The notes beneath the pieces are model-generated. The model had not been told where the DNA came from and did not search any database. It worked only from the letters and a program-made list of their open reading frames with translations. From assembly GCA_016763955.1 (NCBI GenBank), contig JAESSU010000369.1, positions 1-8,195 on the forward strand: DNA of 8,195 nucleotides, written 5' to 3'. Positions 7,015-8,195 of the stretch are shown piece by piece. The DNA is from Phycisphaeraceae bacterium. GTDB lineage: Bacteria > Planctomycetota > Phycisphaerae > Phycisphaerales > Phycisphaeraceae. Both the position numbers and the translations under genes were made by a program. Each line of letters opens with the position of its first letter. Within the stretch, counting starts at the first letter, position 1.

Positions 7015-7227
7015 GATGATGTCGATCATCTAACTTAAATCGCTTATCTCCCCCCCCCTATGCCATCACAACGGCCATTGCGCCTATTGTCTATTCATAT
7101 CAATGTGATCTAAAAAGGCATAAAACATCTTGCTATTTTTATCTTTCTAAAAGAAGATGATCTGTATGCACTGCTGGGGACGTACTCCCGAGCTATTGCA
7201 ACATAACCAAGAGCTAGGCGAAAGCAT
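7014..7227. other. Non-coding stretch after rhaB: weak hairpin and C9 tract
   Basis: A 7-bp hairpin (7014-7020 with 7025-7031, 4-base loop) overlaps the last base of the rhaB stop. It has no T-run, so it is a poor intrinsic terminator. A run of nine C residues lies at 7050-7058. A 24-codon frame at 7157-7231 (MICMHCWGRTPELL...) overlaps the start of the next small frame by ATGA, but it is too short to call. I see no RNA gene here. Confidence 0.5.
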
Positions 7228-7389
7228 ATGACCTTTTTTCTCGCGCAGCAAAATAGTTCAGACTGGATCGACGTTCTTCTACAGTTGGGGAGCATCACTA
7301 CATTCGTGGCGTTTGCCATAGCAATGCTCGCGATTAAAATCAGCAAGTCGAAAGAAAAACAAACAGACGATACCGATCACTGTTCGTAA
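7228..7389 (+). CDS. Possible small single-pass membrane protein (53 aa)
   Basis: The predicted protein starts MTFFLAQQNSSDWIDVLL. One hydrophobic stretch (about residues 17-38, VLLQLGSITTFVAFAIAMLAIKI) is followed by a basic, polar tail (SKSKEKQTDD), which predicts one membrane span with the C-terminus in the cytoplasm. The ATG has a modest AGG 9 bases upstream. I recognise no family. The clean membrane-protein pattern supports it being real, but at 53 codons chance is not excluded. The opposite strand has an overlapping 78-codon frame (7110-7346) that looks like a shadow. Confidence 0.42.
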   Translation: MTFFLAQQNSSDWIDVLLQLGSITTFVAFAIAMLAIKISKSKEKQTDDTDHCS

Positions 7390-7415
7390 TTGTTAGCCCC
7401 AACCACCCGCTACAG

Positions 7416-7444
7416 CTGCCAGACACGACTAGCCAACTTATACT
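7416..7444 (+). promoter_or_regulatory. Candidate promoter for the 80-aa membrane protein
   Basis: CTGCCA (7416-7421, 4 of 6 to TTGACA) and TATACT (7439-7444, 5 of 6 to TATAAT) are exactly 17 bases apart. The inferred start near 7451 would give a leader of about 25 bases before the ATG at 7477. This suggests the small gene has its own transcript. Confidence 0.35.
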
Positions 7445-7476
7445 AAACGTTAGACCAACATCTACTGAGGAATCAA

Positions 7477-7719
7477 ATGAACTTCACTCTCGTTGGCAAT
7501 CGAAACAACAAAGCAGTCATCTGCTGGCCTGTTCTCTTCTTTACATCAGTTGCAGTGCTAATTGTCTCTATTTTGGGTGCTTTGGCGTTTTCACTCATTA
7601 CGGGTTGGTTCTCTTTACAAGCATTCGTACTAATCGTGTTTGGCGTTACAATTTTCATAGGCACTGTGATCAAACGCAGCTTACAAAAACCGTTGCAAGA
7701 CTTACCTGTTCTTAGCTAA
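7477..7719 (+). CDS. Hypothetical small membrane protein (80 aa, two spans)
   Basis: The ATG at 7477 has a strong ribosome binding site, GAGGA at 7467-7471, 5 bases before it, which is the main reason to accept it as a gene. The protein begins MNFTLVGNRNNKAVICW and has two hydrophobic segments, about residues 14-44 (WPVLFFTSVAVLIVSILGAL and onward) and 46-66 (SLQAFVLIVFGVTIFIGTVI). It ends in a short basic/polar tail (KRSLQKPLQDLPVLS). The two spans form a hairpin with both ends probably cytoplasmic. No enzyme motif, cysteine pair or lipobox is visible, and I recognise no family. It stands alone, with AT-richer base use than rhaB. The stop lies in a CTTAGCTAAG palindrome (7711-7720). Confidence 0.7.
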   Translation: MNFTLVGNRNNKAVICWPVLFFTSVAVLIVSILGALAFSLITGWFSLQAFVLIVFGVTIFIGTVIKRSLQKPLQDLPVLS

Positions 7720-7964
7720 GTCGACTAGCCAATACAGCAAGACGCAACACGTCAGTTCTGCCTCTACCATTGTGTTTAATCTGTGCAAGAGCGTTGTGAT
7801 TTTAACCATCACGTCACCGCGCAGACAAGTATGTCTGCGGCTATTGAAAATTCAAATAATAGCTGCGAGCTTATTCCGGAGCAGCTCACGCGGCCCGCTT
7901 GCTTGGGAATGACGGAGAGGTTGACTAAATCCTACTCCCTATTGCCTACTCCCTACCTCCCCCC
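7720..7964. other. Intergenic region with a perfect hairpin; no gene seen
   Basis: The 245 bases between the small membrane protein and the convergent TauE-like gene show no credible coding frame; the 65-codon frame at 7783 has a poor start context and low-complexity content. A perfect 8-bp hairpin, CGCAGACA (7820-7827), loop AGTA, TGTCTGCG (7832-7839), lies in the middle without a T-run, so it could be a binding site or RNA structure. A weaker pair AGCTGC/GCAGCT spans 7861-7886. The right end holds the heptanucleotide repeat and a C7 tract (7959-7965). Confidence 0.5.
7928..7955 (-). repeat. Heptanucleotide tandem repeat TAGGNNN x4
   Basis: Read on the minus strand, the units are TAGGGAG, TAGGCAA, TAGGGAG and TAGGATT, an exact 7-base period. 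Equivalently, the plus strand has CCTACTCCCTA twice (7931-7941 and 7945-7955). It lies 10 bases past the stop of the minus-strand permease, so it would be in that gene's 3' UTR. Similar short tandem heptamers are known from cyanobacterial intergenic DNA; the function is unknown. Confidence 0.6.
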
Positions 7965-8195
7965 CTACATCACCTTATAAATCATATGCCCAGCAGCCAG
8001 CGCTGCGGTGATGTAAATGATCATGGCAAATGGTTTTTCGGGGACACGTTTGTTCATCCATGCACCGGCTAATGTGCCAATGGGAAGTAACGGCAAAAAC
8101 CAAATCGTATCGTGCAATGTCTGTTTGTTGATCAACCCTAGCCCAATATACGTTGGCAACTTGGCGGTGTTCACAATCAGGAAAAACAACAACAG
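7965..8195 (-). CDS. TauE/SafE-family permease, C-terminal fragment (runs off the window)
   Basis: Only the last 76 residues are visible; the N-terminal part lies beyond base 8195 because of the window edge. The fragment LLLFFLIVNTAKLPTYIGLG, then LPLLPIGTLAGAWMNKRVPE, then FAMIIYITAALAAGHMIYK has the pattern of the second half of TauE/SafE (DUF81) membrane transporters: F..vN..K.p.Y..lG, then lP....G...G.......p...F...iy..l...G. These proteins usually have about 250 residues and 7-8 membrane spans, and are thought to export sulfite, sulfoacetate or related organosulfur anions. The substrate cannot be judged from this fragment. The frame ends in TAG (7965-7967) and converges on the small plus-strand gene. 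Confidence 0.75.
   Translation of the reverse strand: MLLFFLIVNTAKLPTYIGLGLINKQTLHDTIWFLPLLPIGTLAGAWMNKRVPEKPFAMIIYITAALAAGHMIYKVM

Noticed and set aside
7157..7231. 24-codon frame overlapping the next start by ATGA, suggesting a translationally coupled leader peptide
   Set aside because: It is too short, has a weak ribosome binding site, and the downstream gene is itself uncertain.
7110..7346. 78-codon minus-strand frame rich in Ile/Ala
   Set aside because: It is antisense to the better small membrane protein frame and has no convincing ribosome binding site or domain pattern.
7450..7456. GTTAGAC just before a small gene, resembling an integron attC core site
   Set aside because: No complementary RYYYAAC partner at attC distance was found upstream, and the next gap has no GTTRRRY site. 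A degenerate 7-mer like this is expected about once per kilobase.

Overview
The window holds four well-recognised genes, most likely housekeeping or central-metabolic, plus a less conserved stretch. The sequence does not name the host. Pyruvate phosphate dikinase, a five-domain ribosomal protein S1 with an acidic N-terminus, and a rhamnulokinase directly behind pgsA suggest a Gram-negative-type, non-proteobacterial bacterium. A planctomycete of the Phycisphaerae type with about 50% GC is my guess; it is an inference with low confidence.

Layout: positions 1-2177 carry the 3' five-sixths of ppdK (+), closed by a strong intrinsic terminator at 2233-2269. A 219-residue minus-strand gene follows (2299-2958). 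Its N-terminal 150 residues loosely resemble REP-associated Y1 transposases (RAYTs), but it lacks the HUH histidines. Copies of a short G-rich repeat (A-run, then CTTCCGGGGGG) lie on both sides of it in inverted orientation. A third copy pairs with the second to form a perfect 16-bp long-range inverted repeat, and a partial fourth copy lies after rpsA. Next come rpsA (3197-4723), pgsA (4866-5510) and rhaB (5512-7014), all on the plus strand. pgsA and rhaB are one base apart and almost certainly co-transcribed.

From 7015 to the end the sequence is looser. It contains two small predicted membrane proteins (53 and 80 residues; the second has an excellent ribosome binding site), C-tracts, a hairpin and a minus-strand heptanucleotide repeat. 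The window ends with the C-terminal end of a minus-strand TauE/SafE-family permease that runs off the window.

How they fit: ppdK serves pyruvate/PEP interconversion, rpsA translation, pgsA anionic phospholipid synthesis and rhaB deoxysugar catabolism. They form no single pathway. The part most worth attention is the RAYT-like gene with its REP-like repeats. It looks like a possible degenerate or domesticated RAYT/BIME system with an unusual G-tract repeat, but this rests on pattern reading and is unproven.
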